Part shown: positions 16,805 to 26,055 of the stretch, one piece after another
Layout of the letters: the number at the start of each line of letters is the position of its first letter
How positions within the stretch are numbered: the stretch's first letter is position 1
From: Bacteroidales bacterium
GTDB lineage: Bacteria > Bacteroidota > Bacteroidia > Bacteroidales > Muribaculaceae
Assembly: GCA_030536615.1 (NCBI GenBank)
Contig: JAUNPQ010000001.1
Location: 1 to 64,000, forward strand
Direction: 5' to 3'
DNA length: 64,000 bases
Notes under the pieces: generated by a model
The model's input: the letters and a program-made list of their open reading frames with translations, nothing else
Told to the model about the DNA's origin: nothing
Database searches by the model: none
Program-made: the position numbers and the translations under genes

Positions 16805-18286
16805 ATGACACCTACAATAGTCATCATCACCATCGCCGCCTATTTCGCGCTGCTGATGCTCATAGGCTGGCTTGCTTCACGCGGAAGCACCAACTCCACA
16901 TTTTTCACCGGAAACCGTCAAGCACCGTGGGGCATAGTGGCCTTTGCCATGATCGGTGCCACCATCTCAGGAGTCACATTCATCTCAGTGCCCGGCATGG
17001 TTGTGGGCAAAGGCTATGCCTACCTGCAGATGGTCCTCGGCTTCATTGTGGGCTATTTCGCCATAGCCTTTGTGCTTGTGCCCATGTTCTACCGGCGCAA
17101 CCTCATCAGCATCTACGGCTATCTTGAAGGACGCTTCGGGCGCAGCACCTACAAGTCAGGAGCATGGTTCTTCTTCATTTCCAAGATACTGGGCGCCTCG
17201 GTGCGCTTCTTTGTGGTGTGTGCCGTCCTCCAGCTGCTGGTGTTCAAACCTCTGCACATCCCTTTTGAATTCAATGTCATAGTCACCATTGCACTCATAT
17301 GGCTCTACACCCTGCAGGGCGGTGTCAAGACCCTCATATGGACCGACACTCTGAAAAGCTTCTGTCTGATAATGTCAGTGATTCTCTGCATATACTTCAT
17401 CTCGCAGAATCTGGGCTTCGGGTTCAATGATGCTGTGAAAGCCATCAAAGAGCATTCCACATCCAGGATGTTTTTCTTTGACAACCCCATGGAAGGGACA
17501 TACTTCTGGAAACAGTTCCTTGCCGGTGTGTTCATGGCTATCGCCACAAACGGTCTTGATCAGGACATGATGCAGCGCAACCTTGCCTGCAAAGACTCGC
17601 GTCAGAGCCAGAAAAACATGATAGTCAGCGGCATAGTGCAGTTCTTTGTCATCGCGGCCTTCCTGCTGTTGGGAACCCTGCTGGTCATCTTCGTGGAGCG
17701 CACTGAGGGCATGGCCGTCCCGGAGAAAACAGATGAACTCTTCGGCATGGTGGCCACATCGGCAGGCATACCGGTGGTTGTGGGCGTCCTTTTTGTGTTG
17801 GGACTCATCGCTGCGGCATACAGCGCCGCCGGCTCGGCCCTGACATCACTGACAACGTCATTCACCGTTGACATCCTCGGCGCACACAAGAAAGGCGATG
17901 ACCGACGGCTGACGCGTACGCGCAAAACAGTCCACCTGATCATGTCCGCGGCAATGGGCGCCGTGATAATCATATTCTACTATCTCAGCGAGGAAGACGC
18001 CATCAGCGCCGTGTATACTCTGGCATCCTACACCTATGGCCCTATTCTGGGACTGTTTGTGTTCGGTATGTTCGGCAAACGCCCTGTGCGTGACCGCCTT
18101 GTCCCGGTTGTCTGCATATCTGCGCCGGCACTGTCATGGGGCACCCAGTATCTGCTCAAGACAATGGTGGGTTATGAGACCTCCTTTGAACTCCTGCTCA
18201 TAAACGCCGCCTACACCATCATCGGCCTTTTCCTGCTCTCCGTGGGCAAAGCAAAGACAGCCATACCTGTTCACCAGGCAAAATAA
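16805..18286 (+). CDS. Sodium:solute symporter (SSS family)
   Basis: 493 residues from 16805 (an upstream open frame overlaps the previous gene and is not used). About 13 membrane segments. Family blocks include the N-terminal GWLASRGSTNSTFFTGNRQ and GATISGVTFISVPG, and the sodium-site region AAAYSAAGSALTSLTTSFTVD. It follows the NamZ-like gene by 25 bases. The pairing makes N-acetylmuramic acid or a related sugar the most natural substrate, but this is inferred from context, not from binding residues. The end is 9 bases from the WYL regulator start. Confidence 0.88.
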   Translation: MTPTIVIITIAAYFALLMLIGWLASRGSTNSTFFTGNRQAPWGIVAFAMIGATISGVTFISVPGMVVGKGYAYLQMVLGFIVGYFAIAFVLVPMFYRRNLISIYGYLEGRFGRSTYKSGAWFFFISKILGASVRFFVVCAVLQLLVFKPLHIPFEFNVIVTIALIWLYTLQGGVKTLIWTDTLKSFCLIMSVILCIYFISQNLGFGFNDAVKAIKEHSTSRMFFFDNPMEGTYFWKQFLAGVFMAIATNGLDQDMMQRNLACKDSRQSQKNMIVSGIVQFFVIAAFLLLGTLLVIFVERTEGMAVPEKTDELFGMVATSAGIPVVVGVLFVLGLIAAAYSAAGSALTSLTTSFTVDILGAHKKGDDRRLTRTRKTVHLIMSAAMGAVIIIFYYLSEEDAISAVYTLASYTYGPILGLFVFGMFGKRPVRDRLVPVVCISAPALSWGTQYLLKTMVGYETSFELLLINAAYTIIGLFLLSVGKAKTAIPVHQAK

Positions 18287-18295
18287 TCGACACTG

Positions 18296-19207
18296 ATGGC
18301 CAAAGATCTGATAAACCGGTACATATGGTTGGCTGACACAATCCGCCGGCGCGGACGCATGACACGCGCACAGCTCAACGAAAGCTGGCAGAAGTCAGCG
18401 CTCAACACCACCGGCACACAGCTTTGCCGGCGTACACTCTACAACTACCGCAATGCCATAGCCGCCATATTCAATATTGACATCCAGTGCGATCCCGTCA
18501 CCTATGAATACTACATAGCCGACAGCGGCGAGGCCCGCACTTCCGTCTCCGACTGGCTCCTCAACGCCCGCGCCATGGCCGATACCCTGACCGGCGCCAC
18601 AGACATCAGCAACCGCATCTTCCTGGAGGACGTCCCCTCCGCGCGCGGACATCTGGGCACCGCCATCGACGCCATCCGCCAGTCACGGGCCATGCGTTTT
18701 GACTATTATAGCTACTCGCGCTCCAGGCCTACGCGCGGAGTCATAATAGAACCATATTTCCTGCGCATCTTCAAACAGCGGTGGTACGTGATAGGACGCA
18801 ACGTTGCCGACGGACGCATAAAGACCTACGCCCTTGATCGCCTCAAAGAGCCCACGCTCACAGACCGGCAGTTCGTCATGGATGACACCTTCACGCCGGC
18901 GGAGTATTTCCGTGACGCTTTCGGTATTGTTGTCACCAGAAACGAACCCCGCCGCATCAGCCTCCGTGCCGACTCACACACCGCCCACTACCTGCGCGAC
19001 CTCCCCCTGCACCATTCACAGCAGGAAGTGGTACATGACAATTTCTCCATCTTCTACTACCGTATGTACCTTTCAGAGGACCTTGTGCGTGAGATAACCG
19101 GCTACGGGCCGCGTCTTACAGTCATTGACCCCCCAGAACTGAAAGCGATGGTGATGAACGAGCACCGTGCCGCACTGGCTGCCTATACCCCCGACAACCG
19201 GACATGA
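18296..19207 (+). CDS. WYL-domain transcriptional regulator
   Basis: 303 residues. The N-terminal part (about 1-75) looks like a helix-turn-helix with the pattern RRTLYNYRNAIAAIFNIDI. The middle carries a WYL domain (about 120-200) with YYSYSRSRPTRGVIIEPYFLRIFKQRWYVIGR and then the WCX-like C-terminal extension. WYL domains sense ligands such as nucleic acid fragments or small metabolites and change DNA binding. It is in line with the muramidase and symporter genes and overlaps the acyltransferase by four bases (ATGA), so it may report on the imported product. Length fits the family. Confidence 0.88.
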   Translation: MAKDLINRYIWLADTIRRRGRMTRAQLNESWQKSALNTTGTQLCRRTLYNYRNAIAAIFNIDIQCDPVTYEYYIADSGEARTSVSDWLLNARAMADTLTGATDISNRIFLEDVPSARGHLGTAIDAIRQSRAMRFDYYSYSRSRPTRGVIIEPYFLRIFKQRWYVIGRNVADGRIKTYALDRLKEPTLTDRQFVMDDTFTPAEYFRDAFGIVVTRNEPRRISLRADSHTAHYLRDLPLHHSQQEVVHDNFSIFYYRMYLSEDLVREITGYGPRLTVIDPPELKAMVMNEHRAALAAYTPDNRT

Positions 19208-20199
19208 ACGCCATGGACAGCCGCAACCGCATCTTCTATCTCGACGCCATACGCGCCTTTGCCATAATCGCCATACTGGTGGTACACACCCTTGACTACT
19301 ACTGGGACACCCGCACGGAGCTGTTCAGCAAAATGTATTTTGGCAGCGCCGCCCTCTTTTTCATGACCTCAGGAGCGCTGATCTTTCCCATAACCAAGCC
19401 CGGGGCATTCATACGCCGCCGTCTGAGCAGCTATCTGCCCCAGTTCCTGATATGGACTGTTGCCTACGCCCTGATGGGCTACTGGCTCTGGGACGGCGAT
19501 TATCTGCTTGGCAAACAGCTGCTATGGATGCTTTATACCCCCACATGGAGTGCCGGATGGTTTCTGTATGCCCTTACCGGCCTGTACCTTTTCGCCCCCT
19601 TCATCTCCCCCTGGCTTGCATCGGCATCAAAACGCTCCGTCGAATGGTTCCTCCTGGCATGGATCATAGCCGGCACAGTGCCATTGGCAGCCGTCCAGAC
19701 ACCGTTCACGACGGCTGAGACCATATTCGCGCCATTCTACGGATTTCTCGGATTCATGGTGGCCGGACATTATCTGGCCCGCTGGCCCATATTCTCGCGT
19801 CCGCGCAAAGAACGTGTGACTTTCTTTGCCGTTACCATACTCATTGGCGTGCTCTTTGCCGCACGTGCCTTTGTCACGGCCTGGCGCTGGGGATTTGCAG
19901 AAACACTTGACTACGACCTGAGTCTGAACGTGATGGCCATGTGCGTGTTGTGGTTCGCCGTGTTCCAGTCATTCCGGCATGCCCCCGCGTTCATAACCAA
20001 GGCCATAACACTTGTCAGCGTCTGCTCACTGGAGATCTATCTTTGCCACGTGGCATGGCTTGACTACCTTATCATCCCATTGCAGATGAACATCTGGGTG
20101 GCAATAGCCATGACACTCATGTTGGCCATTCTGACGGCCGTGGCATTGCGTTGGATTTCATCACGCATCAGGCGCCTGTTCCCTCTGAAATTCCGGTGA
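19204..20199 (+). CDS. Acyltransferase family 3 membrane protein
   Basis: 331 residues with about ten membrane segments. The start pattern RIFYLDAIRAFAIIAILVVHTLDYYW carries the conserved arginine and histidine of the acyltransferase-3 family, and GSAALFFMTSGALIF follows as in surface polysaccharide O-acetyltransferases. It probably acetylates a cell-surface glycan, peptidoglycan fragment or lipid at the inner membrane. It is translationally coupled to the WYL regulator through an ATGA overlap and ends the operon that starts with the NamZ-like gene. The acceptor is unknown. Confidence 0.82.
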   Translation: MNAMDSRNRIFYLDAIRAFAIIAILVVHTLDYYWDTRTELFSKMYFGSAALFFMTSGALIFPITKPGAFIRRRLSSYLPQFLIWTVAYALMGYWLWDGDYLLGKQLLWMLYTPTWSAGWFLYALTGLYLFAPFISPWLASASKRSVEWFLLAWIIAGTVPLAAVQTPFTTAETIFAPFYGFLGFMVAGHYLARWPIFSRPRKERVTFFAVTILIGVLFAARAFVTAWRWGFAETLDYDLSLNVMAMCVLWFAVFQSFRHAPAFITKAITLVSVCSLEIYLCHVAWLDYLIIPLQMNIWVAIAMTLMLAILTAVALRWISSRIRRLFPLKFR

Positions 20200-20241
20200 T
20201 GCGCCGCCGGCGGCACAGATTGCGGATTTTTTTCGCCAATG

Positions 20242-20273
20242 TTTGGTGGGACAGCTACAAATGGTTAACTTTG
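20242..20273 (+). promoter_or_regulatory. Promoter of the succinate dehydrogenase operon
   Basis: TTTG at 20242-20245, a 20-base spacer, TAACTTTG at 20266-20273. The leader before the first gene is about 100 bases. Confidence 0.8.
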
Positions 20274-20378
20274 CACTTTGTAGGCGTGCTGCCGCATTTC
20301 AGACCGCGGCAGGACCTCTGCAACCAATAATGCAAAACAAAAAACAATAATACTAATCCTTTCACTAAAATCATCGTT

Positions 20379-21449
20379 ATGTGGTTATTTAAATCATCCA
20401 TAGGACGCAAGTTCATCATGGCTGTCACAGGCCTGTGCTTGGTTCTATTCGTAACTTTTCACGTGCTGATGAATTCAGTGGCGCTGATCTGGCCCACCGC
20501 CTACAACTCCATCTGCGAGTTCCTTGGTGCCAACTGGTATGCGCTGGTAGCCTCAATGGGTCTGGCCGCGCTTTTCATCATCCATATTCTCTATGCAGTG
20601 TGGCTCACACTCCAGAACCGTGCCGCACGCGGTTCGGACCGCTACGCCGTCACCTCACGTCCCCCGCAGGTTGAATGGTCATCCAAGAACATGCTCGTTC
20701 TGGGCATAGTGATCGTGGCTTTCCTTGCCGTGCACCTCATCCAGTTCTGGGCAAAGATGCAATGGGTTGAACTCCGTGGCGCCGACATCTCACAGATGCC
20801 CGAGGTTGCCGGTGCTCCCGCAGGTCCCGTACAGGGCACAATGATGCTCCAGCTTGCATTCAGCTGCATCTGGACCCCCATCATCTACATCATCGGTTTC
20901 ATAGCACTATGGTTCCACATGACACACGGATTCTGGTCAATGTTCCAGACCGTGGGATGGGACAACAAAATCTGGCTGAGCCGCCTCAAATCAATCTCAT
21001 GCTGGTGGACAACCATCGTGGTGCTCCTCTTTGTGGCACAGGCCGTTGTGTTCAGCGTACAGGCACACAGAAATTTCTTCATAGAGAACGTCGAACTTCA
21101 GGAACAGTACTCCGAGTATTGGAATGAAGAGGCAAAAGCCCTCAATGAAGAATTTATGGCACCCATTGAAGCCGCTCAGGCAAAAGTGATGCAGGCACAG
21201 ATGGCACAGGCAGACCTGAATGCATATCAGGCAGCCATGAACGCCGCCAATGAGGAAATCAACGCACACGTGGCTGAGAACGGACAGGCATTCATCGATG
21301 CGGCCGCCCTAATCGAGAAAGCCTACAGCGTGCAGTGCTCAAAGATGCCCATGACACAGGACATCATGCAGATGAAAGGCATAGTGCGCAACGTACAGTC
21401 ATCACTGCCGCAGAATGAAGCCATCATCAATCAACCCATCAAACATTAA
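20379..21449 (+). CDS. sdhC: Succinate dehydrogenase/fumarate reductase cytochrome b subunit, extended
   Basis: 356 residues. The first ~235 match the B-type di-heme cytochrome b subunit: five membrane segments, the start [18 protein letters not shown], histidines in [30 protein letters not shown] and [10 protein letters not shown]. Bacteroides homologues as I remember them end soon after the fifth segment, near residue 230. Here about 120 further residues follow, rich in Ala, Gln and Glu and predicted helical ([19 protein letters not shown] and similar). The extension does not resemble a domain I know. The subunit anchors SdhAB to the inner membrane and exchanges electrons with menaquinone. 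The next gene starts 13 bases after the stop. Confidence 0.9.
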   Translation: MWLFKSSIGRKFIMAVTGLCLVLFVTFHVLMNSVALIWPTAYNSICEFLGANWYALVASMGLAALFIIHILYAVWLTLQNRAARGSDRYAVTSRPPQVEWSSKNMLVLGIVIVAFLAVHLIQFWAKMQWVELRGADISQMPEVAGAPAGPVQGTMMLQLAFSCIWTPIIYIIGFIALWFHMTHGFWSMFQTVGWDNKIWLSRLKSISCWWTTIVVLLFVAQAVVFSVQAHRNFFIENVELQEQYSEYWNEEAKALNEEFMAPIEAAQAKVMQAQMAQADLNAYQAAMNAANEEINAHVAENGQAFIDAAALIEKAYSVQCSKMPMTQDIMQMKGIVRNVQSSLPQNEAIINQPIKH

Positions 21450-21462
21450 CCAACTCAGAGAT

Positions 21463-23490
21463 ATGGCAGATCTTAAAAACTTAGAGGGTATGATAGATTC
21501 AACCCCCATCATGCAAGACTTCGCTGACATCGAATCGTCAAAACTTCCTGAGTATCAGATTGACTCAAAGATTCCCGAAGGACCCGTCGCTGAGAAATGG
21601 ACAAACTATAAAGCACATCAGAAACTTGTCAACCCCGCCAACAAACGCCATCTGGACATCATAGTTGTGGGAACCGGTCTCGCCGGAGCCTCAGCAGCCT
21701 CCACACTTGGCGAAATGGGCTTCAACGTCAAGAACTTCTGCATCCAGGACAGCCCCCGTCGCGCACACTCAATCGCCGCACAGGGAGGTATCAACGCCGC
21801 CAAGAACTACCAGAATGACGGCGACTCGGTTTACCGCCTGTTCTATGACACCGTGAAAGGCGGTGACTTCCGCTCACGCGAAGCCAACGTATACCGCCTC
21901 GCCGAAGTCTCCAACAACATCATTGACCAGTGCGTGGCTCAGGGCGTTCCCTTTGCCCGTGAGTACGGAGGCCTGTTGGCAAACCGCTCATTCGGCGGCG
22001 CTCAGGTGAGCCGCACATTCTACGCCAAAGGTCAGACCGGCCAGCAGCTCCTGCTTGGCGCCTACTCATCGCTCAACCGCCAGATCCAGAAAGGAACCGT
22101 GAAAAGCTACAACCGCCGCGAAATGCTTGACATAGTCATCATCGACGGCCGTGCGCGCGGAATCATTGTACGCAATCTCATCACCGGTAAACTTGAGCGC
22201 TACTCGGCACACGCCGTTGTGCTTGCCACCGGCGGCTACGGACGTGCATTCTTCCTGAGCACCAACGCCATGGGATGCAACGGCTCGGCAGCCGTACAGG
22301 CCTTCAAGAAAGGCGCATACCTTGCAAACCTTGCATTTACACAGATACACCCCACCTGCATACCCGTGCATGGCGAGGACCAGTCAAAACTCACCCTTAT
22401 GTCAGAGTCACTCCGCAACGACGGACGCATCTGGGTGCCCAAGAAAAAAGAAGATGCCGAGGCAATCCGCGCCGGCAAACTCAAACCCACCGACATCCCC
22501 GATGAAGACCGCGACTTCTATCTGGAGCGCCGCTACCCCGCGTTCGGCAACCTCTGTCCGCGTGACATCGCCAGCCGCGCCGCCAAAGAACGTTGCGACG
22601 CCGGCTACGGTGTGGGCACAGGCAACGCCGTGTACCTTGACTTCAAATACGCCATAGAGCGGCTTGGCGAAGACGTGGTGCGTGACCGTTACGGAAACCT
22701 CTTTGACATGTACCAGATGATTTCCGACGATGACCCCTACAAGACACCCATGATGATATTCCCCGCCTCACACTACACCATGGGCGGAATCTGGGTTGAC
22801 TACGAGCTTCAGACATCCGTAAAAGGACTCTTTGCAATCGGTGAGTGCAACTTCTCTGACCACGGTGCCAACCGCCTGGGAGCATCAGCACTCATGCAAG
22901 GACTCGCCGACGGATACTTCGTGCTGCCCTACACCATGCAGAACTACCTCAGTGACCAGATCAAAGTGGCATGCCCCTCAACTGACGACAAAGAGTTTGA
23001 CCGTGCCGAGGAAGCAGTGCGCCAGCGCATACAGAAACTCATGGACATCAAAGGGACCAAGAGCCCCGATGAGATCCACAAACGTCTGGGACATGTGATG
23101 TGGAACCTTGTCGGCATGGGCCGCACACTCCAGGGCCTTGTCGAGGCCACCAAGGAGATTGAGGAAGTGCGCAAGGAATTCTACTCAGACCTCCGCATCG
23201 TGGGCAACGCCGATGACCTCAACACCGAGCTTGAAAAAGCACTCCGCCTCGAGGACTTCCTTGTAATCGCCAAAATGATGGCCATCGACGCCCTCAACCG
23301 CAACGAGAGCTGCGGCGCGCACTTCCGCGAGGAATATCAGACCGCCGACGGCGAAGCCGCACGAAATGACAAGGACTACATGTACGTGAGCTGCTGGAAA
23401 TATACAGGTGACAACGAGAAACCCATTCTCATCAAAGAACCCCTGAAATACGAAAGCATCCAGGTACAGACCCGTAACTACAAATCGTAA
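21463..23490 (+). CDS. sdhA: Succinate dehydrogenase/fumarate reductase flavoprotein subunit
   Basis: 675 residues from 21463, chosen because it sits just after the sdhC stop with a purine-rich ribosome site; the open frame begins at 21415 inside sdhC. The dinucleotide-binding motif is [13 protein letters not shown], the FAD-attachment histidine lies in [15 protein letters not shown], and active-site blocks include [19 protein letters not shown] and [12 protein letters not shown]. It catalyses fumarate/succinate interconversion, central in the succinate-producing metabolism of Bacteroidales. It has about 30 extra N-terminal residues before the usual IDSKIPEGP start of the family. Confidence 0.95.
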   Translation: MADLKNLEGMIDSTPIMQDFADIESSKLPEYQIDSKIPEGPVAEKWTNYKAHQKLVNPANKRHLDIIVVGTGLAGASAASTLGEMGFNVKNFCIQDSPRRAHSIAAQGGINAAKNYQNDGDSVYRLFYDTVKGGDFRSREANVYRLAEVSNNIIDQCVAQGVPFAREYGGLLANRSFGGAQVSRTFYAKGQTGQQLLLGAYSSLNRQIQKGTVKSYNRREMLDIVIIDGRARGIIVRNLITGKLERYSAHAVVLATGGYGRAFFLSTNAMGCNGSAAVQAFKKGAYLANLAFTQIHPTCIPVHGEDQSKLTLMSESLRNDGRIWVPKKKEDAEAIRAGKLKPTDIPDEDRDFYLERRYPAFGNLCPRDIASRAAKERCDAGYGVGTGNAVYLDFKYAIERLGEDVVRDRYGNLFDMYQMISDDDPYKTPMMIFPASHYTMGGIWVDYELQTSVKGLFAIGECNFSDHGANRLGASALMQGLADGYFVLPYTMQNYLSDQIKVACPSTDDKEFDRAEEAVRQRIQKLMDIKGTKSPDEIHKRLGHVMWNLVGMGRTLQGLVEATKEIEEVRKEFYSDLRIVGNADDLNTELEKALRLEDFLVIAKMMAIDALNRNESCGAHFREEYQTADGEAARNDKDYMYVSCWKYTGDNEKPILIKEPLKYESIQVQTRNYKS

Positions 23491-23519
23491 AAGTCCACCT
23501 CTTAAAACCACTTACGAAA

Positions 23520-24275
23520 ATGGAAAATACTATCAGCGTAAATCTGAAAATCTGGCGTCAACGTGGTCCTAAAGAGAAAGGACACTTTGTCAGCTACCAT
23601 CTGGACAATGTCAGCACAGGTTCAAGCTTCCTGGAGATGCTTGACATGCTCAACCAACAGCTTGTGGAACAAGGCCAGGAACCCGTTGTTTTTGACAACG
23701 ACTGCCGCGAAGGCATCTGCGGCATGTGCTCGCTGTACATCAACGGACATCCCCACGGTCCCGTACAGGGAATAACCACCTGCCAGCTGCATATGCGCAA
23801 ATTCAATGAAGGCGACACCATCACCATCGAGCCCTGGCGCTCAGCCGCATTCCCCGTTATCCGTGACCTTGCCGTCAACCGCAACGCCTTTGACCAGATA
23901 CAGCAGGCCGGCGGCTACGTCTCATTCAACTGCGGCGGTGCCCCTGATGCCAACTCCACACCCATCTCAAAAGAAGTTGCCGACGAGGCCATGGACTCCG
24001 CCACATGCATCGGCTGCGGCGCATGCGTTGCAGCATGCAAAAACGGCTCCGCCATGCTCTTTGTGTCAGCCAAAGTGAGCCAGTTCGCACTCCTGCCCCA
24101 GGGCAAAGTGGAACGCAAACGCCGTGCCCGCGCAATGGTCAGAAAGATGGACGAACTTGGATTCGGCAACTGCACCAACACCGGTGCCTGCGCCGCCGAG
24201 TGCCCCAAGAACATATCCCTGAGCAACATAGCACGTCTCAACCGCGAGTTCATCAAAGCCAAATGCACTGAATAA
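23520..24275 (+). CDS. sdhB: Succinate dehydrogenase/fumarate reductase iron-sulfur subunit
   Basis: 251 residues. The [2Fe-2S] cluster ligands are in CREGICGMC and the later ITTC; the [4Fe-4S] motif is [11 protein letters not shown]; the remaining cysteines in [16 protein letters not shown] complete the clusters. It passes electrons between the flavoprotein and the heme anchor. It is the last gene of the operon and is followed by a strong terminator. Length is normal. Confidence 0.96.
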   Translation: MENTISVNLKIWRQRGPKEKGHFVSYHLDNVSTGSSFLEMLDMLNQQLVEQGQEPVVFDNDCREGICGMCSLYINGHPHGPVQGITTCQLHMRKFNEGDTITIEPWRSAAFPVIRDLAVNRNAFDQIQQAGGYVSFNCGGAPDANSTPISKEVADEAMDSATCIGCGACVAACKNGSAMLFVSAKVSQFALLPQGKVERKRRARAMVRKMDELGFGNCTNTGACAAECPKNISLSNIARLNREFIKAKCTE

Positions 24276-24299
24276 ACTCCGGGAGAGTCAGAATAACAG

Positions 24300-24344
24300 A
24301 GCAGTTCCCCTCAAGCCCACAGGCTGCAGGGGAACTGCTTTTTT
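24300..24344 (+). terminator. Terminator of the succinate dehydrogenase operon
   Basis: A perfect 12-bp stem (24300-24311 with 24328-24339), with a small inner hairpin in the loop, followed by a run of six T. Confidence 0.9.
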
Positions 24345-24383
24345 ACAATGCGTATATGATAAGCCCTACAAAATAAAAGACAT

Positions 24384-24415
24384 ATTGCATGAGAAAGAAA
24401 TAATTGCTAATTTTG
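24384..24415 (+). promoter_or_regulatory. Promoter of small membrane protein gene
   Basis: ATTG at 24384-24387 (one change from TTTG), a 20-base spacer, TAATTTTG at 24408-24415, 31 bases before the start at 24447. Confidence 0.65.
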
Positions 24416-24446
24416 TCACATATAAACCCTTTAAACACAAACTACA

Positions 24447-24947
24447 ATGGCAGATGATGTAAACGCAACCCAGCAACCCCAGATCCCGGAGCTGCCTGAA
24501 ACTCCCACCGTACCCCAAACCCCGAAGAGCACTTTTGTTCCGCCTGTTCAGAATGAAGTGCAGGTTGAAGAAGAATTGGAATATGAAGAACCCCGGTCAA
24601 ACGGCAAAGGCAAATTCTCATTTGTCGGTAGCCTTATATGTTTCATACTCAGCTTGTCATTGTTCGGAATGTCCATATATGGCATGGCCACTCCGACCGA
24701 TGGTGAACTCGTTGCGACAATAGGTATCATTGCATGTGTGGTGCTGGGATTGTTCAGCATCCTCACACTCATATTCGGTATAATAGGCTGCACACGTCAG
24801 CCCCGCGGAAAAGCCATTACCGGAATCGTATTCTCATCTGTGAACATAATAAGCTTCATAACGCTGGTTATCCTGTTCATAGCTGTAATGGAAATCGCCG
24901 CACGCTATTACAGCAACTTCTATTACGACTACTACTACTCTTATTAA
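24447..24947 (+). CDS. Small membrane protein, DUF4190-like
   Basis: 166 residues. Residues 1-55 are Pro/Glu-rich, acidic and probably disordered in the cytoplasm. Three membrane segments follow (about 58-80, 88-112, 122-150), with a short basic loop CTRQPRGKAITG between the second and third, which resembles the DUF4190 family. The C-terminus is strikingly Tyr-rich (YYSNFYYDYYYSY). Function is not known. It has its own promoter and terminator, so it is a single-gene unit. Confidence 0.7.
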   Translation: MADDVNATQQPQIPELPETPTVPQTPKSTFVPPVQNEVQVEEELEYEEPRSNGKGKFSFVGSLICFILSLSLFGMSIYGMATPTDGELVATIGIIACVVLGLFSILTLIFGIIGCTRQPRGKAITGIVFSSVNIISFITLVILFIAVMEIAARYYSNFYYDYYYSY

Positions 24948-24972
24948 GTCATAGATATTTCCACAATACCAC

Positions 24973-25011
24973 AGCCGGTGTCCTGCAATAAAGAGGATGC
25001 CGGCTTTTTTT
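24973..25011 (+). terminator. Terminator of small membrane protein gene
   Basis: Stem AGCCGG..TCCT with AGGA..CCGGCT (two unpaired bases inside), followed by seven T. It isolates this gene from the lysis-type cassette downstream. Confidence 0.82.
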
Positions 25012-25015
25012 GCGA

Positions 25016-25040
25016 ACTTGTGTGCTTATTATACACAAGT
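25016..25040. promoter_or_regulatory. Inverted repeat in front of lysis cassette (possible operator)
   Basis: ACTTGTGT (25016-25023) and ACACAAGT (25033-25040) form a perfect 8-bp inverted repeat with a 9-base spacer. No T-run follows, so it is not a terminator. It ends about 35 bases upstream of the -7 element at 25076, a position suited to a regulator-binding site. No binding protein can be named. Confidence 0.4.
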
Positions 25041-25075
25041 GCGTAAAAGTGGCAGTGACCGGATATGTCAGATTG

Positions 25076-25083
25076 TAACTTTG
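25076..25083 (+). promoter_or_regulatory. -7 promoter element of lysis cassette
   Basis: TAACTTTG is a perfect TAnnTTTG element 68 bases before the amidase start. The -33 distance (about 25052-25055) has no TTTG, which suggests a weak or activator-dependent promoter. Confidence 0.5.
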
Positions 25084-25151
25084 CAGTGTCTGTCAGGAGC
25101 GGAGGAGAAAGGGGCAGACACGCAAGTAATCATCTTAATCAGTAAAATCAC

Positions 25152-25592
25152 ATGAAACGCGCAATCAATGAAATCATTGTACACTGCACGGCCACACCGG
25201 CGGGGCGTGATGTCCGGAAAACGGATGTAGACCGGTGGCATAGGGCACGGGGATTCCGGGGCATAGGGTACCACTATCTTATCCTCATAGACGGAACCGT
25301 TGAACAAGGACGTCTGGAAAATCAGATCGGCGCGCACTGTCTGGGGCACAACAGCCGCTCGATCGGGATATGCTATGTGGGCGGTCTGGATAATGCCTCG
25401 GGCAAGCCGGCAGACACACGCACACCCGCACAGAAAAAGGCACTTGAATTTCTTATCAGGGACCTGTGCGGGCGTTATCCGGGAGCAACCGTACACGGGC
25501 ATCGTGAATTCGCGGCAAAAGCATGTCCATGCTTTGACGCGGCGCGCGAGTATGGTCATTATCACGTCAAGGCAGCGCATGAAAAAGACTGA
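25152..25592 (+). CDS. N-acetylmuramoyl-L-alanine amidase, T7-lysozyme-like (endolysin type)
   Basis: 146 residues, a single Amidase_2 domain. By pattern the zinc ligands are H11, H117 and C125, and the catalytic pair is Y40 and K123, the same spacing as in T7 lysozyme. There is no signal peptide or membrane segment, so the enzyme would stay in the cytoplasm unless a holin lets it out. The next two genes overlap head to tail: the spanin-like lipoprotein starts 14 bases before this stop. It should cut the bond between N-acetylmuramic acid and L-alanine in peptidoglycan. The composition is like phage endolysins of Bacteroidales phages. Confidence 0.9.
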   Translation: MKRAINEIIVHCTATPAGRDVRKTDVDRWHRARGFRGIGYHYLILIDGTVEQGRLENQIGAHCLGHNSRSIGICYVGGLDNASGKPADTRTPAQKKALEFLIRDLCGRYPGATVHGHREFAAKACPCFDAAREYGHYHVKAAHEKD

Positions 25593-26055
25593 GATCCTGC
25601 TGTCCGTATGCCTGTTGGCGGTCATAGGCTGCGGCTGTTCCTCAAAAAAACATATCACAACCCGGACTGAGAGCAGTGCCACTGTCCGCTCTCATGCAAA
25701 AAGCAAATCATGTTCCTTTGATTCAGTCGTCTGGTCATTGGTCGCCGAACTTGATTCGCCGGTCATTGTGCTTGAACATCCTGCCGACAGCCTGCGCATC
25801 ACCGTGTCCGCACGCCGGATGCGCGCAAAGGGAGACACGGAGAGACGTAAATTGCTGCGGACTATAACTGCTGACTCAACCATGGCTGAACGTGCGTCAA
25901 AGACGGTTACTGAGAAAACCGAGAATCGCCGCACCGCTTATGGAGTATGGCCCGGCATCGCCGTGGCTGGAGCCACACTTGCATTTATCTTGTTCATAAT
26001 CAGAAAAACACGTAAAAAAAGATGTATAACACACGCTATCTTGCCGCTGCCATAG
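25579..26055 (+). CDS. Two-anchor lipoprotein resembling a unimolecular spanin
   Basis: 158 residues from 25579. The N-terminus is a lipoprotein signal (MKKTEILLSVCLLAVIGC, lipid on C18 or C20). Residues 21-120 are charged, with no long hydrophobic stretch. A single C-terminal membrane segment (about 121-141) is followed by a strongly basic tail RKTRKKR. A lipoprotein end plus an inner-membrane end is the topology of phage u-spanins, which link and fuse the two membranes in the last step of lysis. It overlaps the amidase by 14 bases and the holin by 34 bases. I recognise the topology and context, not a sequence family. Confidence 0.7.
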   Translation: MKKTEILLSVCLLAVIGCGCSSKKHITTRTESSATVRSHAKSKSCSFDSVVWSLVAELDSPVIVLEHPADSLRITVSARRMRAKGDTERRKLLRTITADSTMAERASKTVTEKTENRRTAYGVWPGIAVAGATLAFILFIIRKTRKKRCITHAILPLP

